Source: Thermoplasmata archaeon
Lineage (GTDB): Archaea > Thermoplasmatota > Thermoplasmata > Lutacidiplasmatales > UBA184
Length of the DNA: 17,162 nucleotides
Assembly: GCA_030046135.1 (NCBI GenBank)
Contig: JASIEC010000027.1
Coordinates: forward strand, 1 to 17,162
Direction: 5' to 3'
Positions 6,069-12,918 of the stretch are shown here, piece after piece. A program made the translations under genes and the position numbers. The notes under the pieces were generated by a model. The model saw nothing but the letters and a program-made list of their open reading frames with translations, ran no database searches and was not told the origin of the DNA. Positions within the stretch are counted from its first letter, which is position 1; each line of letters starts with the position of its first letter.

Positions 6069-7901
6069 ATGGCGACGGGGCCCCCGAGGGCGCCCCCCGG
6101 GGCGGTACCGACGCGCCCGCCGCTCCGTCCCGAGACGCTCCTGCTCCTCGCGGGCCTCACGCTGTTGCTCATCGTCGTCGCGCTCGAGCCGTACCTCACC
6201 TACGCCGTCTTCGGCTCGGACACGGGAGAGTACTACTACCTCACCCACGCCCTCGTGACGACGGGCACGCTCCCTCGGGGGGCGGCGTACACCGGCTGGG
6301 GGACGGCGTACCCGGATTTCCCGGGGACGTTCCTCCTCGCCGGAGGAAGCGCCGAGGCGCTGCACCTCAGCGCCTTCACGGGCCTCACCGTGATCGTCCC
6401 GGTCGTCGCCGTCCTGTCCGTGCTGCCGCTGTTCCTCCTGTTCCGGAGGCTCTACCCGCACGACACGGTGGCGCTCCTCGGGGCTGCGATCGCGTCGGTG
6501 GCGATGCCGAGGATGTTCTCCCTCGCCCACCCGGCGCCCCTCGCCCTCGGGGACCTCCTCTGCGTCGCCGCACTCTGGATGCTCGTCGAGAGCCGGCGCG
6601 ACACGCGCTGGTTCGCGCTCCTCCTCCCGACGTCGGGCGCGCTCATCGTCACGCATCACCTCTCGTCGTACTTCTTCGCGGTCGCCGGGCTCGGCGGGAT
6701 CGTCCTGTTCGAGCTGTGGCGCCCGGGGCTGTGGAGCCGGCGGCTCCCGATCCGGGAGTTCGTCTTCTTCGCCGGGTTCGTCACCGCGACGTTCGCCTTC
6801 TGGTTCTACGGGACCCGGGAGTTTGTCTCGAAGGTCCTCCTGTTCAGCCTCGGCGGGAGCGAGGTCGTCGGCTTCGCCGCGTTCGAGGCGGTCGGCCTCG
6901 CCGGGGTCGCCCTGGCCTACCTCGTCGTCCGATGGCGCCGGGGCCGGCCCCGCCGGACGAAACCGTGGGTGAGGCTCCCCACGGGAGCGAGCCTCGTCCG
7001 GGACGCCGTCTGGATCGGGGCGGGGGTCTTCACCGCGGCGTCGATCCTGCTCGTCGTCCCCATCCCCGGGACGACCCAGACCGCGAGCCCGTCCACGATC
7101 CTCTGGTTCGTGCCGGTCCTCGCGCTCGGCATCCTCTGCTCGGGGAGCCGACGGGCGCTCACTCCGTCGCGCCTCGGACCCCTCGCGCTCGTCTGGCTCG
7201 GAGTCCTCGGCCTCTCGGCCGCCGCGATGGTCGTCCTCGCCACCGTCGGGAGCCTGGTCCCCGCGGCGCACGCCGCGGCGGGGATCTCCTCGGCGATCTC
7301 GCCCGAGCGTCACGCGGAGTACCTGTTCATCCCGCTCGGTCTGCTCGTCGCCGTCGGGTCGGGGAGGCTCGTTGCGCTCGCGGGGGACCGCGGAGGCCGG
7401 CGCGCGATCTTCGCGGCGATGCTCGCGGTCGCCGTGGTCGTCGCCGCGAACGCCGCGATCGTCTACCCGCCCCAGAGGGACTTCGGCGGCTTCGAGGAGG
7501 GTTTGACGAAGGGGGACGCGGGGCTCTGGATGTGGATCGGGATCGCGGAGCCGAGCAACGCGACCGTCGCGTCGGACCACCGCCTGAGCTCGATGATCTT
7601 CGGCCTCGACCACAATCCCGCGACCTGGGTGACGACGCCGGCGCTGTTCGTCGGGACGAACGAGAGCGCGGCGATCGCGGAGCTCCGTAGCTCCGGCGTC
7701 CCGAACCCGGCCGCGCCCCGCCCGATCGACCTGGTCGTGGTCGACTCGGTGATGTACGTCGGGGTCGCGCTCAACCCGTCGCAGCCCGCGCTCCCCCTCT
7801 CCCCCCAGGCGATCGCCTGGTTCGAGCTCCCCGCGTTCGTCCTCCTCTACGAGAACGGCCTCGACGTCGTCTACCTGGTCGACGGAGCGCTGCTCCCGTA
7901 G
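6069..7901 (+). CDS. Predicted GT-C-type membrane glycosyltransferase
   Basis: 610 residues with about 11-13 predicted membrane helices. A short Pro-rich N-terminus is followed by helix 1 (about 22-42). The first outer loop then carries FGSDTGEYYYLTHAL (48-62), with Asp51 and Glu54 placed like the acidic metal and donor motif of GT-C enzymes (STT3, ArnT and PMT families). YPDFPGTFLLAGG follows. A His-His motif, IVTHHLSSYFF, lies near residue 200. Helices continue to about 470, and a soluble C-terminal domain of about 140 residues ends the protein. GT-C enzymes use lipid-linked sugars outside the membrane to modify proteins or lipids. The assignment rests on topology and the loop motif only; the substrate is unknown. 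The 3' end overlaps mptE by 31 bp on the opposite strand. Confidence 0.65.
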   Translation: MATGPPRAPPGAVPTRPPLRPETLLLLAGLTLLLIVVALEPYLTYAVFGSDTGEYYYLTHALVTTGTLPRGAAYTGWGTAYPDFPGTFLLAGGSAEALHLSAFTGLTVIVPVVAVLSVLPLFLLFRRLYPHDTVALLGAAIASVAMPRMFSLAHPAPLALGDLLCVAALWMLVESRRDTRWFALLLPTSGALIVTHHLSSYFFAVAGLGGIVLFELWRPGLWSRRLPIREFVFFAGFVTATFAFWFYGTREFVSKVLLFSLGGSEVVGFAAFEAVGLAGVALAYLVVRWRRGRPRRTKPWVRLPTGASLVRDAVWIGAGVFTAASILLVVPIPGTTQTASPSTILWFVPVLALGILCSGSRRALTPSRLGPLALVWLGVLGLSAAAMVVLATVGSLVPAAHAAAGISSAISPERHAEYLFIPLGLLVAVGSGRLVALAGDRGGRRAIFAAMLAVAVVVAANAAIVYPPQRDFGGFEEGLTKGDAGLWMWIGIAEPSNATVASDHRLSSMIFGLDHNPATWVTTPALFVGTNESAAIAELRSSGVPNPAAPRPIDLVVVDSVMYVGVALNPSQPALPLSPQAIAWFELPAFVLLYENGLDVVYLVDGALLP

Positions 7902-8608
7902 GGGAGGAGACGCCCGCTCCGCTCCCAGGTAAGGATCGGGACCGTGCTCACCCCGGCCAGCTCCCCGAGGAGCCGGCGCGCCCAGGCGAGCTTCGCGAGC
8001 TTCGTTCGGGCGCGAGTCGTCTCGGGGTCGTCGACCCTCTCGAAGTCGAACCCCCAGAGCAGGATCCGGCGCGCGCCGGCCTCCTCGACGAGGTACGCCG
8101 CCCGGTCCCCGTCGGTGAAGCCGCCCGCGTCGAGGAGGGCGGGCCGGGGCTCGCCGGCCCAGGAGCCGGCGAGCTCGCCCGGGAACGACGGGACCCAGCG
8201 CTCGAGCGCGGGGAGGTTGTCCCCGTGCGCGTGGACGACGACCAGGCTCCCCCGCTCGCTCGCGGTGAGCTCGGGGGGGACGGGGCCGTCGAGGTCGGTG
8301 ACGATCAGGTCGGGGACGAGGCCCGCGCCGAGGCAGCTCGCCGCCGCCCCGTCGGCCGCGACCACCGCGGGAGGAGGGGTCGTCGGGGGGAGGCGCCAGA
8401 TCGGCGGGGGGCCGGCGGCCGGAGCGTTCCCCACGACGATCGCATCCCGGCCGGCCACCCTCGCCGCGACCCGGGGAAGGGGCTCGCGTCGATCGGACGG
8501 TCGGAGGAGCTCCTCGAGCCGCCGGGCGGCGGCGATCTCGCGCTCGAACGGGTAGCCGAACTCGCGCCGGATCGCCTCGTACCGGGGGGCCCACTCGGGG
8601 TAGCGCAT
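7871..8608 (-). CDS. mptE: 6-hydroxymethyl-7,8-dihydropterin diphosphokinase MptE
   Basis: 245 residues matching the archaeal MptE (DUF115-type) pyrophosphokinase. Recognisable segments are DAIVVGNAPA (55-64), VVAADGAAASCLGAGLVPD (82-100), LIVTDLDG (101-108), VVVHAHGDN (123-131), GGFTDGDRAAYL (162-173) and ILLWGFDFE (182-190). In the family it transfers diphosphate from ATP to 6-hydroxymethyl-dihydropterin, in folate or methanopterin-type cofactor synthesis, replacing bacterial FolK. The ATG at 8608 is the first start in a good N-terminal context. The frame stays open far upstream only because of GC bias across ftsZ. It appears to share one TATA element with the divergent ftsZ. Confidence 0.9.
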   Translation of the reverse strand: MRYPEWAPRYEAIRREFGYPFEREIAAARRLEELLRPSDRREPLPRVAARVAGRDAIVVGNAPAAGPPPIWRLPPTTPPPAVVAADGAAASCLGAGLVPDLIVTDLDGPVPPELTASERGSLVVVHAHGDNLPALERWVPSFPGELAGSWAGEPRPALLDAGGFTDGDRAAYLVEEAGARRILLWGFDFERVDDPETTRARTKLAKLAWARRLLGELAGVSTVPILTWERSGRLLPYGSSAPSTR

Positions 8609-8644
8609 CGAACCGTCCCCGGCGGCCGCACTCCGCGCCAATCC

Positions 8645-8652
8645 TTTATAAT
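8645..8652. promoter_or_regulatory. Shared TATA element between mptE and ftsZ
   Basis: TTTATAAT lies about 40 nt from both the mptE start (8608) and the chosen ftsZ start (8690). It reads acceptably as a TATA box in both directions and is the only AT-rich patch between the genes. Confidence 0.6.
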
Positions 8653-8689
8653 GCGGCCGATGCTCGCCGTCTCGGGGACGTCCCACAGC

Positions 8690-9811
8690 ATGCGGCCGCT
8701 CGCGCAGGAGATCCTGGCCCACCTGCCGGGCGAGGGACGGCGGGGCACCGAGCCACCCCCTCCGCCGAGCGGCGACGACGCCGAGCTCGAGGCGGTCCTC
8801 GCCTCGCTGAAGACGAACATCAAGGTCGTCGGCTGCGGGGGAGGCGGCTGCAACACGATCAACCGCCTCACCGAGGAGGGGCTCTCGGGAGCGGACATGA
8901 TGGCGTGCAACACCGACGCCCAGCACCTCCTCACGATCCACGCCGGGAAGAAGATCCTCCTCGGTCGGAAGCTCACCCGAGGGCTCGGCGCGGGCGCGCT
9001 CCCGCAGGTCGGCGAGCAGGCCGCGAAGGAGGCCGACGAGGAGCTCAAGAAGGCGCTCGCGAACTCGGACATGGTGTTCATCACCCTCGGTCTCGGCGGC
9101 GGGACCGGGACGGGCTCGGCGCCCGTCGTCGCGCAGTGCGCGAAGGACGCCAACGGCGGGGCGCCGCTCACGATCGCCGTCTGCACGCTCCCGTTCGCCT
9201 CCGAGGGTCTCGTTCGCGGGGAGAACGCGATGTGGGGGCTCGAGCGGCTCCGCTCCTCCGTCGACACCGTGATCACGATCCCCAACGACCGGCTCCTGGA
9301 GCTCGTCCCGCGCCTGCCGATCCAGACCGCGTTCAAGGTCGCGGACTCGGTGCTCGCCCGCGCGATCCGGGGGATCACCGAGATCATCACGCGCCCCGGG
9401 CTCGTCAACCTCGACTTCAACGACCTGAGGACGATCATGAAGGGCGGCGGCGTCGCCCTGATCGGGATCGGCGAGTCGGAGAGCGAGAACCGGGCGGAGG
9501 ACGCCGTCCTGGAGGCGATCAACTCCCCGCTCTTGCACGTCGACATCGCGGGGGCGACGGGGGCGCTCATCAACGTCACCGGCGGACCCGACATGACCGT
9601 GAGCGAGGCGCAGAAGGCGGCCGAGGTCGTGCAGAAGTCGATCAGCCCGACCGCCCGGATCATCTGGGGGGCGGCGGTCGACCCGACGATGCAGAGCACG
9701 ATCCGCGTGATGCTCGTCGTGACCGGGGTTAAATCCCCGCAGATCTTCGGAGGAGCGTCGGCGGCGGGCGCGGCCCGGAAGACCGGCCCCGAGCTCGACA
9801 TCGTTCACTGA
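8690..9811 (+). CDS. ftsZ: Cell division GTPase FtsZ (FtsZ1-like)
   Basis: 373 residues. Motifs are the N-terminal IKVVGCGGGGCNTINRL (44-60), NTDAQ (74-78), the tubulin signature GGGTGTGSAP (136-145), NAMWGLERL (179-187), IPNDRLLELVP (197-207) and the T7 loop VNLDFNDLRTIMKGGG (239-254). The KILLGRKLTRGLGAGALP stretch and the neighbouring secE-spt5-rpl11 match archaeal FtsZ1 rather than bacterial FtsZ. FtsZ polymerises with GTP to form the division ring. The N-terminal 40 residues are a variable Pro-rich arm; the C-terminal tail is short. ATGs at 8651 and 8660 are in frame but sit in or just after the TATA box, so 8690 is chosen. An imperfect inverted repeat covers this start. Confidence 0.94.
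   Translation: MRPLAQEILAHLPGEGRRGTEPPPPPSGDDAELEAVLASLKTNIKVVGCGGGGCNTINRLTEEGLSGADMMACNTDAQHLLTIHAGKKILLGRKLTRGLGAGALPQVGEQAAKEADEELKKALANSDMVFITLGLGGGTGTGSAPVVAQCAKDANGGAPLTIAVCTLPFASEGLVRGENAMWGLERLRSSVDTVITIPNDRLLELVPRLPIQTAFKVADSVLARAIRGITEIITRPGLVNLDFNDLRTIMKGGGVALIGIGESESENRAEDAVLEAINSPLLHVDIAGATGALINVTGGPDMTVSEAQKAAEVVQKSISPTARIIWGAAVDPTMQSTIRVMLVVTGVKSPQIFGGASAAGAARKTGPELDIVH
9728..9735 (+). promoter_or_regulatory. Possible internal promoter inside 3' end of ftsZ
   Basis: GTTAAATC interrupts a GC-rich coding stretch. It uses GTT and AAA codons, which are rare here, and matches the TTAAAT core before icd. It is flanked by GGGG and CCCC. It could start transcription near 9757, about 60 nt before secE. 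Confidence 0.35.
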
Positions 9812-9817
9812 GGGAGC

Positions 9818-10063
9818 ATGACGTTCCTCGATCGCGCGCGGGAGATGCAGGACGACGTCGACGGCCGCCTGCACACCCTCGGCCACGGCAAGTACGGCCG
9901 GATCCTCCGGATGGCCCGGCGGCCGACCTCCGAGGAGTACGTGAAGGTCCTCGAGGTGACGTGGCTCGGCGCGGCGCTGATCGGCCTCACGGGGTTCGGC
10001 TTCTACATCTTCTTCACCCAGGCCGGCCCGTGGCTCTGGGGCAATCTCTTCTCGGGCCTGTAG
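9818..10063 (+). CDS. secE: Preprotein translocase subunit SecE (Sec61 gamma)
   Basis: 81 residues, a usual length for archaeal SecE. An amphipathic N-terminal region leads to the conserved MARRPTSEEYVKVLEVTWLG (32-51). A single membrane helix follows, ALIGLTGFGFYIFF (about 52-68), with a short external end. SecE clamps SecY in the protein-conducting channel. The ATG lies 6 nt after the ftsZ stop with a GGGAG-like site overlapping the junction, so the two are translated from one message. The gene order with spt5 and rpl11 is the conserved archaeal one. Confidence 0.92.
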   Translation: MTFLDRAREMQDDVDGRLHTLGHGKYGRILRMARRPTSEEYVKVLEVTWLGAALIGLTGFGFYIFFTQAGPWLWGNLFSGL

Positions 10064-10080
10064 GCCCCGCACGGTCGGCG

Positions 10081-11079
10081 ATGGCGAGCGACGGCGACGA
10101 GCAAGGGATCGGTCTCCTCTCGGGGACCCCGCCCGAGGCGCCGAAGAAGGCGGCCGCGCCCGCGGCGGTCCCGGTCGCCCCCGTCGCGGCCCCCGCGCCG
10201 GCGCCCGTCGCCCCGAAGCCCGACCCGACGCACCTCCTCTCGCTCCAGGCCGCCGACGACACGACCCGCGACGTCACGGCGGGGACCGTGACGACCCTGT
10301 CCGCGGTGCTCGCGAACCGGTCCCCCGAGCCGGCCGACGCGAGCCTCACGGTCGAGATCGGCTACACCTCGAAGTACGAGAGCGAGGGGGCGGAATGGCC
10401 GGTCCGCTGGACCCCGCCCGGCGCGAGGAGCTCGTCCGAGCTGTTCCCGCGCAAGGAGAAGCGCACGGTCCACCTCCCTCCGTCGGGGGGCGTCCCGCTC
10501 TCGTTCGAGATCACGGCCCCGGTCGGCGTCCGCTACGGCGACCGGGTCGAGGTCCGCCTCGCGCTCGACCCCGCGAACGGCGGCACCGCCCCGAAGCTCA
10601 CCCTCGCCTGCGTCGCCCGCCAGGCGGTCCTCGCGATCAAGACGTCGCGGGGCTACGAGCGGGAGGTCGCCGACACGCTGCTCGCGCGCACCGAGGAGAA
10701 GCCGGACGTCGTCTTCGCCCTTCTCGTGCCCTCGTCCCTGCGCGGCTACGTCTTCGCCGAGGGGATGAGCTTCGAGGGGGTCCGCGAGATGCTGAAGGGG
10801 ATCCGCAAGGCCCGGGGCCTCGTCGACGGCGAGACGACGCTCAAGGAGGTCGAGCCGCTCCTCGTCCCGAAGATCACGGTCGAAGGGTTCGTCGAGGGGG
10901 CGATCGTCGAGCTGATCTCGGGCCCGTTCAAGGGCGAGAAGGCCCGGGTCCGCAAGATCGACCAGGCGAAGGAGGAGATCACCGTCGAGCTGATCGAGGC
11001 GGTCGTGCCGATCCCCGTCACGGTCCGGGGGGACCACGTGAGGATGCTCGAGCGCGGAGGGTCGAAGAGTGGCGGATGA
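10081..11079 (+). CDS. spt5: Transcription elongation factor Spt5 with N-terminal beta-sandwich extension
   Basis: 332 residues, over twice the usual archaeal Spt5 length of about 150. The C-terminal part is ordinary: an NGN domain (about 182-265, AVLAIKTSRGYEREVADTL) and a KOW domain (about 268-325, EGAIVELISGPFKGEKARV). Spt5 pairs with Spt4 and clamps RNA polymerase. The extra N-terminus has an Ala/Pro-rich linker (20-48) and a strand-rich domain (about 52-180). That domain looks like a CARDB/NEW3-type Ig-like sandwich: VTAGTVTTLSAVLANRS, WPVRWTPP, VPLSFEITAPVGVRYGDRVE. No ATG, GTG or TTG lies just before NGN, so the extension appears to be genuinely part of the protein. The start is 17 nt after secE, and the end overlaps rpl11 by 11 bp. 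Confidence 0.9.
   Translation: MASDGDEQGIGLLSGTPPEAPKKAAAPAAVPVAPVAAPAPAPVAPKPDPTHLLSLQAADDTTRDVTAGTVTTLSAVLANRSPEPADASLTVEIGYTSKYESEGAEWPVRWTPPGARSSSELFPRKEKRTVHLPPSGGVPLSFEITAPVGVRYGDRVEVRLALDPANGGTAPKLTLACVARQAVLAIKTSRGYEREVADTLLARTEEKPDVVFALLVPSSLRGYVFAEGMSFEGVREMLKGIRKARGLVDGETTLKEVEPLLVPKITVEGFVEGAIVELISGPFKGEKARVRKIDQAKEEITVELIEAVVPIPVTVRGDHVRMLERGGSKSGG
11056..11060 (+). promoter_or_regulatory. Ribosome binding site of rpl11 inside spt5
   Basis: GGAGG lies 8 nt before the GTG at 11069 and is embedded in the last codons of spt5. It supports the short overlap and the GTG start. Confidence 0.6.
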
Positions 11080-11536
11080 GGTGAGCGTCCTCGTGGAGGG
11101 GGGCAAGGCGTCGGCCGGGCCGCCGCTCGGGCCCGCCCTCGGCCCGCTCGGGGTCAACGTCGGGCAGGTCGTCGCGAAGATCAACGAGGAGACGCGCCAG
11201 TTCGACGGGATGCGCGTGCCCGTCGTCGTGAAGGTCGACCCCGCGACGCGCTCGTTCACGCTCGTCGTCGGCCGCCCGCCCGTCGCCGCGCTCCTGCTGA
11301 AGGAGGCGGGGAAGGAGAAGGGCTCCGGCAAGCCGAAGACGGAGGTCGCGGGGGACGTCTCGCTCGACGCGGTCCGGCGGATCGCGGAGGCGAAGGGCGC
11401 CGACCTCTTCGGGCGCTCGGCCGAGGAGAAGGTGAACCAGGTCCTCGGCACGTGCGTCTCGCTCGGCCTCACCGTGGGGGGCCAGGACCCGAGGTCGGTC
11501 CTCGCCGAGAGGCTCCGCGCCCGCGAGGCGAAGTGA
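11069..11536 (+). CDS. rpl11: Large ribosomal subunit protein uL11
   Basis: 155 residues, normal for archaeal uL11. The N-terminal domain has the hallmark GGKASAGPPLGPALGPLGVNV (11-31), the proline-rich face that contacts translation factors. The C-terminal rRNA-binding domain contains AGDVSLDAVRRIAEAK and VNQVLGTCVSLGLTV. It forms the GTPase-associated stalk base with the 23S rRNA. The GTG start and GGAGG site lie within spt5, so the two are translationally coupled. Its TGA overlaps the next start as GTGA. rpl1 and rpl10, often next in archaea, do not follow here. Confidence 0.95.
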   Translation: MADEVSVLVEGGKASAGPPLGPALGPLGVNVGQVVAKINEETRQFDGMRVPVVVKVDPATRSFTLVVGRPPVAALLLKEAGKEKGSGKPKTEVAGDVSLDAVRRIAEAKGADLFGRSAEEKVNQVLGTCVSLGLTVGGQDPRSVLAERLRAREAK

Positions 11537-11832
11537 TCGCGCCGGGAGGCGGCCAGCCGCCCGACCTCGCGAACGCCGAGATCGTCGACTACCAGGTGAT
11601 GGAGGGGGATGGGCGTCTCCGCCTGAAGCTCAAGGACGGTTCGGTCCTCGAGATCCGCCTTGAGATCATGAACGTGCTGCGCGCGGGGAACGACCCGAAC
11701 ACGGGCCTCCCCACGTACGTCGTCTCGTCGGCGCCGCTCACGCGGCTCGTCGAGTGCCCGAAGGAGCTGAGGAAGCCTCCGCTCCGCCCGGGGGGCGGGA
11801 GGGACGGAAAGTCCCTCCCTGGGTTCGGCTAG
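11533..11832 (+). CDS. Small protein of unknown function coupled to rpl11
   Basis: 99 residues. I do not recognise a named family. After a Gly/Pro-rich start, residues 18-73 look like one compact beta domain: EIVDYQVMEGDGRLRLKLKD, then GSVLEIRLEIMNVLRAGND, then a turn with NTGLPTYVVSSAPLTRLVECP. The C-terminal 20 residues are basic and Pro/Gly-rich. The GTG at 11533 overlaps the rpl11 stop (GTGA), the same joint used elsewhere in this window. ATG 11599 is a shorter alternative. Its place at the end of a translation and secretion operon hints at a housekeeping role. Codon use matches its neighbours. Confidence 0.72.
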   Translation: MIAPGGGQPPDLANAEIVDYQVMEGDGRLRLKLKDGSVLEIRLEIMNVLRAGNDPNTGLPTYVVSSAPLTRLVECPKELRKPPLRPGGGRDGKSLPGFG

Positions 11833-11865
11833 ATCCGCCCGAGCGCCCGGGGCCGGGGCGGGATC
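11832..11865 (+). terminator. GC-rich hairpin at end of the ftsZ-rpl11 cluster
   Basis: GATCCGCCC (11832-11840) pairs with GGGCGGGATC (11856-11865), with one bulged G. It begins at the last base of the stop codon, in the 60 bp before the convergent hsp20 end. No T-tract follows, so termination is only suggested. Confidence 0.35.
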
Positions 11866-11892
11866 GGCGGTCGCGGTCCGTGCGGCGGGAGC

Positions 11893-12381
11893 TCAGGCGA
11901 CGCGGACCTTCACCTCGGTCTCGGGCGGGGTCGGGCTCTGCTTCGGAAGCTCGAGCTCGAGGAGCCCGTTCTCGACCTTGGCCTTCGCGTCGGAGGCGAC
12001 GACCGGCTCCGGGAGCTCGACGCTCCGGTAGTAGCCGGCGTACGCCCGCTCGCGGTGGACGAACTCCGACTCCTTCGCGCTCGTCTCGGAGGTCGCCTCG
12101 CCCCGGATCTCGACCGTGGTCCCTCGAACGCGGATGTCGAGGTTCTCCTTCGGGATCCCGGGGATCTCGGCGACGACCTTGAACGCGGCTCCGGTGTCGC
12201 GGACGTCCGTCCTCGCGGCCCGGAACGCCGACCCGTCCCGCTCGATGCGGGCGAAGAACGGCGCCTCGAACGGCGAGAGACCGAACGCGTCGAAGAGCGT
12301 CGAATGAAGCTGGTCGAACGCGCGGTCGAATTCGCTCAGGACCTCGGTGTGCGGCGTCTGCGGTTCCATTTCCTTCGTCAT
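11893..12381 (-). CDS. hsp20: Small heat shock protein, Hsp20/alpha-crystallin family
   Basis: 162 residues. A variable N-terminal arm (1-55, with FDRAFDQLHSTLFDAFG) precedes the alpha-crystallin domain (about 56-148). That domain shows FKVVAEIPGIPKENLDIRV, TTVEIRGEA, YRSVELPEPV and the hallmark NGLLELELPK (138-147). The C-terminal tail is TEVKVRVA, whose V-x-V can serve as the groove-binding anchor. sHsps form oligomers that hold unfolding proteins without ATP. The ATG at 12381 has GAGGTG 5 nt upstream (12387-12392). A strong TATA box and an inverted repeat near the predicted start site suggest heat-regulated repression. Confidence 0.94.
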   Translation of the reverse strand: MTKEMEPQTPHTEVLSEFDRAFDQLHSTLFDAFGLSPFEAPFFARIERDGSAFRAARTDVRDTGAAFKVVAEIPGIPKENLDIRVRGTTVEIRGEATSETSAKESEFVHRERAYAGYYRSVELPEPVVASDAKAKVENGLLELELPKQSPTPPETEVKVRVA

Positions 12382-12404
12382 CGTTCCACCTCGTGGATTG
12401 ACAA

Positions 12405-12423
12405 GAATGGTAAGTTTACATTC
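12405..12423. promoter_or_regulatory. Imperfect inverted repeat at the hsp20 start site
   Basis: GAATG-g-TAA (12405-12413) and TTACATTC (12416-12423) are reverse complements apart from one extra G. The dyad lies between the TATA box and the hsp20 ATG, over the predicted transcription start near 12406, where a repressor would block polymerase. It contains TGGTAA. Confidence 0.5.
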
Positions 12424-12424
12424 G

Positions 12425-12436
12425 TATATAATATAT
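12425..12436 (-). promoter_or_regulatory. TATA box of hsp20
   Basis: An 11-of-12 run of alternating T/A (ATATATTATATA on the minus strand) in GC-rich DNA, centred about 50 nt from the hsp20 ATG. The leader would be about 25 nt and holds the GAGGTG site. It is near-symmetric and could also serve the divergent gene. Confidence 0.75.
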
Positions 12437-12836
12437 GCCCATCCTCTCCTCGACGGCGGACCGGGAGCCCGCGTTCCCCGACCCGAAGGCGCGGGGGGAA
12501 ACGGTAACGGTGGGCGGGAGCTCGGGGGCTCGCCCGAACGTTGCGATGCCGTCCGGCTGGGTCACGGATCCTCGGCTCCTCCTTCGAGACCCGCACGTCG
12601 AGCAGTGGTATCGCGCCCTCGGAGACTCGGGGCTCCCTGCGGAGGAGTACCTGGAGGGGCTTCACCGGTTCGTCCGGCACGCCCGCCTGCCCCCGAGCGA
12701 GATCGCGCGGCTGCCGGCGAGCGTCCGCGCGACCCTGATCGAACGGTTCGAGAACGACATGGAGGCGCTGGGTCACGACGCTCGGAAGGCGCTCGCCGCG
12801 CTCGAGCACTGGCTCGGTTTCCAGGGTCGACGATAG
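12435..12836 (+). CDS. Stand-alone integrase-type SAM-like (core-binding) domain protein
   Basis: 133 residues. From about residue 47 to the end it resembles the N-terminal core-binding domain of archaeal tyrosine recombinases: DPHVEQWYRALGDSGLPAEE, YLEGLHRFVRHARLPPSEIA, a middle helix LIERFENDMEAL and the closing ALEHWLGF. No catalytic domain (R...HxxR...Y) follows in any frame, so it is either a remnant or a small DNA-binding protein in its own right. Codon use matches the neighbours and the frame is intact. The ATG at 12435 abuts the TATA box, so GTG 12510 or ATG 12546, just before the domain, may be the true start. I kept 12435 because codon use looks coding from there. Confidence 0.65.
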   Translation: MPILSSTADREPAFPDPKARGETVTVGGSSGARPNVAMPSGWVTDPRLLLRDPHVEQWYRALGDSGLPAEEYLEGLHRFVRHARLPPSEIARLPASVRATLIERFENDMEALGHDARKALAALEHWLGFQGRR

Positions 12837-12890
12837 CGGCCTCGCGCCGGGGCGGTCGGGCCCTCGCACGCCGCCGCGGGTCCGCAACCC

Positions 12891-12898
12891 CTTTAGAA
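12891..12898 (+). promoter_or_regulatory. TATA box of the start-codon-less membrane gene
   Basis: CTTTAGAA is centred 24 nt before the ACG at 12919, the usual spacing for a leaderless archaeal start. Confidence 0.5.
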
Positions 12899-12918
12899 CG
12901 GTCCCGGCTGGGCGGACC

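Noticed and set aside
5982..8594. Long minus-strand open frame of 870 codons opposite the GT-C gene and mptE region
   Set aside because: Composition is Arg/Asp/Glu/Pro/Gly-rich with no domain. It is the shadow of real genes in a genome with GC-rich third positions.
12739..12918. Frameshift joining the integrase-domain gene to the following membrane protein
   Set aside because: Codon use in that frame before 12919 is not coding-like, the two parts are unrelated, and a TATA box sits between them.
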